From: JAFGSG01 sp964626055
GTDB lineage: Bacteria > Spirochaetota > UBA4802 > JAFGDQ01
Length of the DNA stretch: 50,132 nucleotides
Assembly (NCBI GenBank): GCA_964626055.1
Contig: CAZVDF010000020.1
Coordinates: 1 to 50,132, forward strand
Reading direction: 5' to 3'
Below the pieces are notes generated by a model. That model saw only the letters and a program-made list of their open reading frames with translations. It did not search any database and had not been told where the DNA came from. Made by a program: the position numbers and the translations under genes. Positions 50,012 to 50,132 of this stretch are shown here, piece by piece. Within the stretch, counting starts at the first letter, position 1. Each line of letters starts with the position of its first letter.

Positions 50012-50132
50012 TTTTTACTCCTTAATATAAAATGTTAAATTACACTAAATATTCGGAATAATTAGAGATTTTCTGAATAAATTAATATGTCTCATAATCC
50101 CGGATTAAGACAGCTTAAGGATTTATAAATAT

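Noticed and set aside
1..50132. tRNA, rRNA, CRISPR array, transposase or phage genes
   Set aside because: No T-loop-like motifs in a clover-leaf setting, no regular spaced repeats, and no recognisable transposase, integrase or phage protein among the reading frames.

Overview
This is a 50 kb scaffold from a bacterial genome of moderately low GC content (about 40 % by eye). It is most likely a spirochaete. Two flagellins at 14280-16302 have the short spirochaetal FlaB form, with the FlaB-type central segment (WFHLGPNMNQR / FFHVGPNQDQR) and no variable outer domain. FliD, a FlaG-like protein, several lipoproteins with a loose lipobox and a PPi-type phosphofructokinase fit that reading. A run of 100 N at 5722-5821 marks a scaffold join, so this is a draft or metagenome assembly. 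No rRNA, tRNA, CRISPR array, transposase or prophage was found.

Layout. 1-1296: rfbC (cut by the window edge) and rfbA for dTDP-rhamnose. 1463-5557: a very large hybrid histidine kinase with five PAS and two GAF domains. 5722-6001: assembly gap followed by the tail of ispD. 6106-7743: membrane glycosyltransferase of the GT39/ArnT type. 7802-9898: argH and an mgtC/sapB-like gene. 10196-16302: flagellar block on the minus strand (flaB2, flaB1, flaG, fliD, unknown partner). 16877-21873: zinc-dependent phospholipase C-like protein, an exported HExxH protein, an NlpD-like LysM/M23 lipoprotein, a DUF6485-like Cys-rich protein and an unknown protein. 22151-32877: a long minus-strand metabolic series (pfp, carB, pyrR, queD, folE, prs, mtnA, rpiB, metK, apt). 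33093-36583: two-component signalling module. 36614-41503: NuoE-NuoF fusion, engB, rimI, ilvD. 41695-47821: plus-strand genes including rsgA, an mlaF-like ATPase, a PilZ protein, ilvE, a neuB-like synthase and a lipoprotein. 47818-50011: an ADP-forming acyl-CoA synthetase alpha subunit and an unknown protein.

How genes work together. The 22-29 kb series centres on PRPP and S-adenosylmethionine. MetK makes SAM. MtnA handles the methylthioribose-1-phosphate left after SAM use, and Apt recovers adenine with PRPP. Prs makes PRPP from the ribose 5-phosphate supplied by RpiB, and PyrR and CarB belong to pyrimidine synthesis. FolE and QueD form the first steps toward queuosine. The flagellar genes encode the filament core, the cap and accessory proteins of presumed periplasmic flagella.

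Most interesting signals: (i) an identical 14-base boxA-like word in the leaders of both flagellin genes, next to strong hairpins; (ii) a NuoE domain fused to NuoF that lacks three of four iron-sulfur ligands; (iii) a family of short AT-rich interspersed repeats, one of which supplies the rpiB stop codon; (iv) two GC-rich structured intergenic elements; (v) an internal GAF-PAS duplication in the large kinase; (vi) a FliD-linked protein with a possible beta-grasp head and a helical body. I did not find a clear new defence or mobile system.
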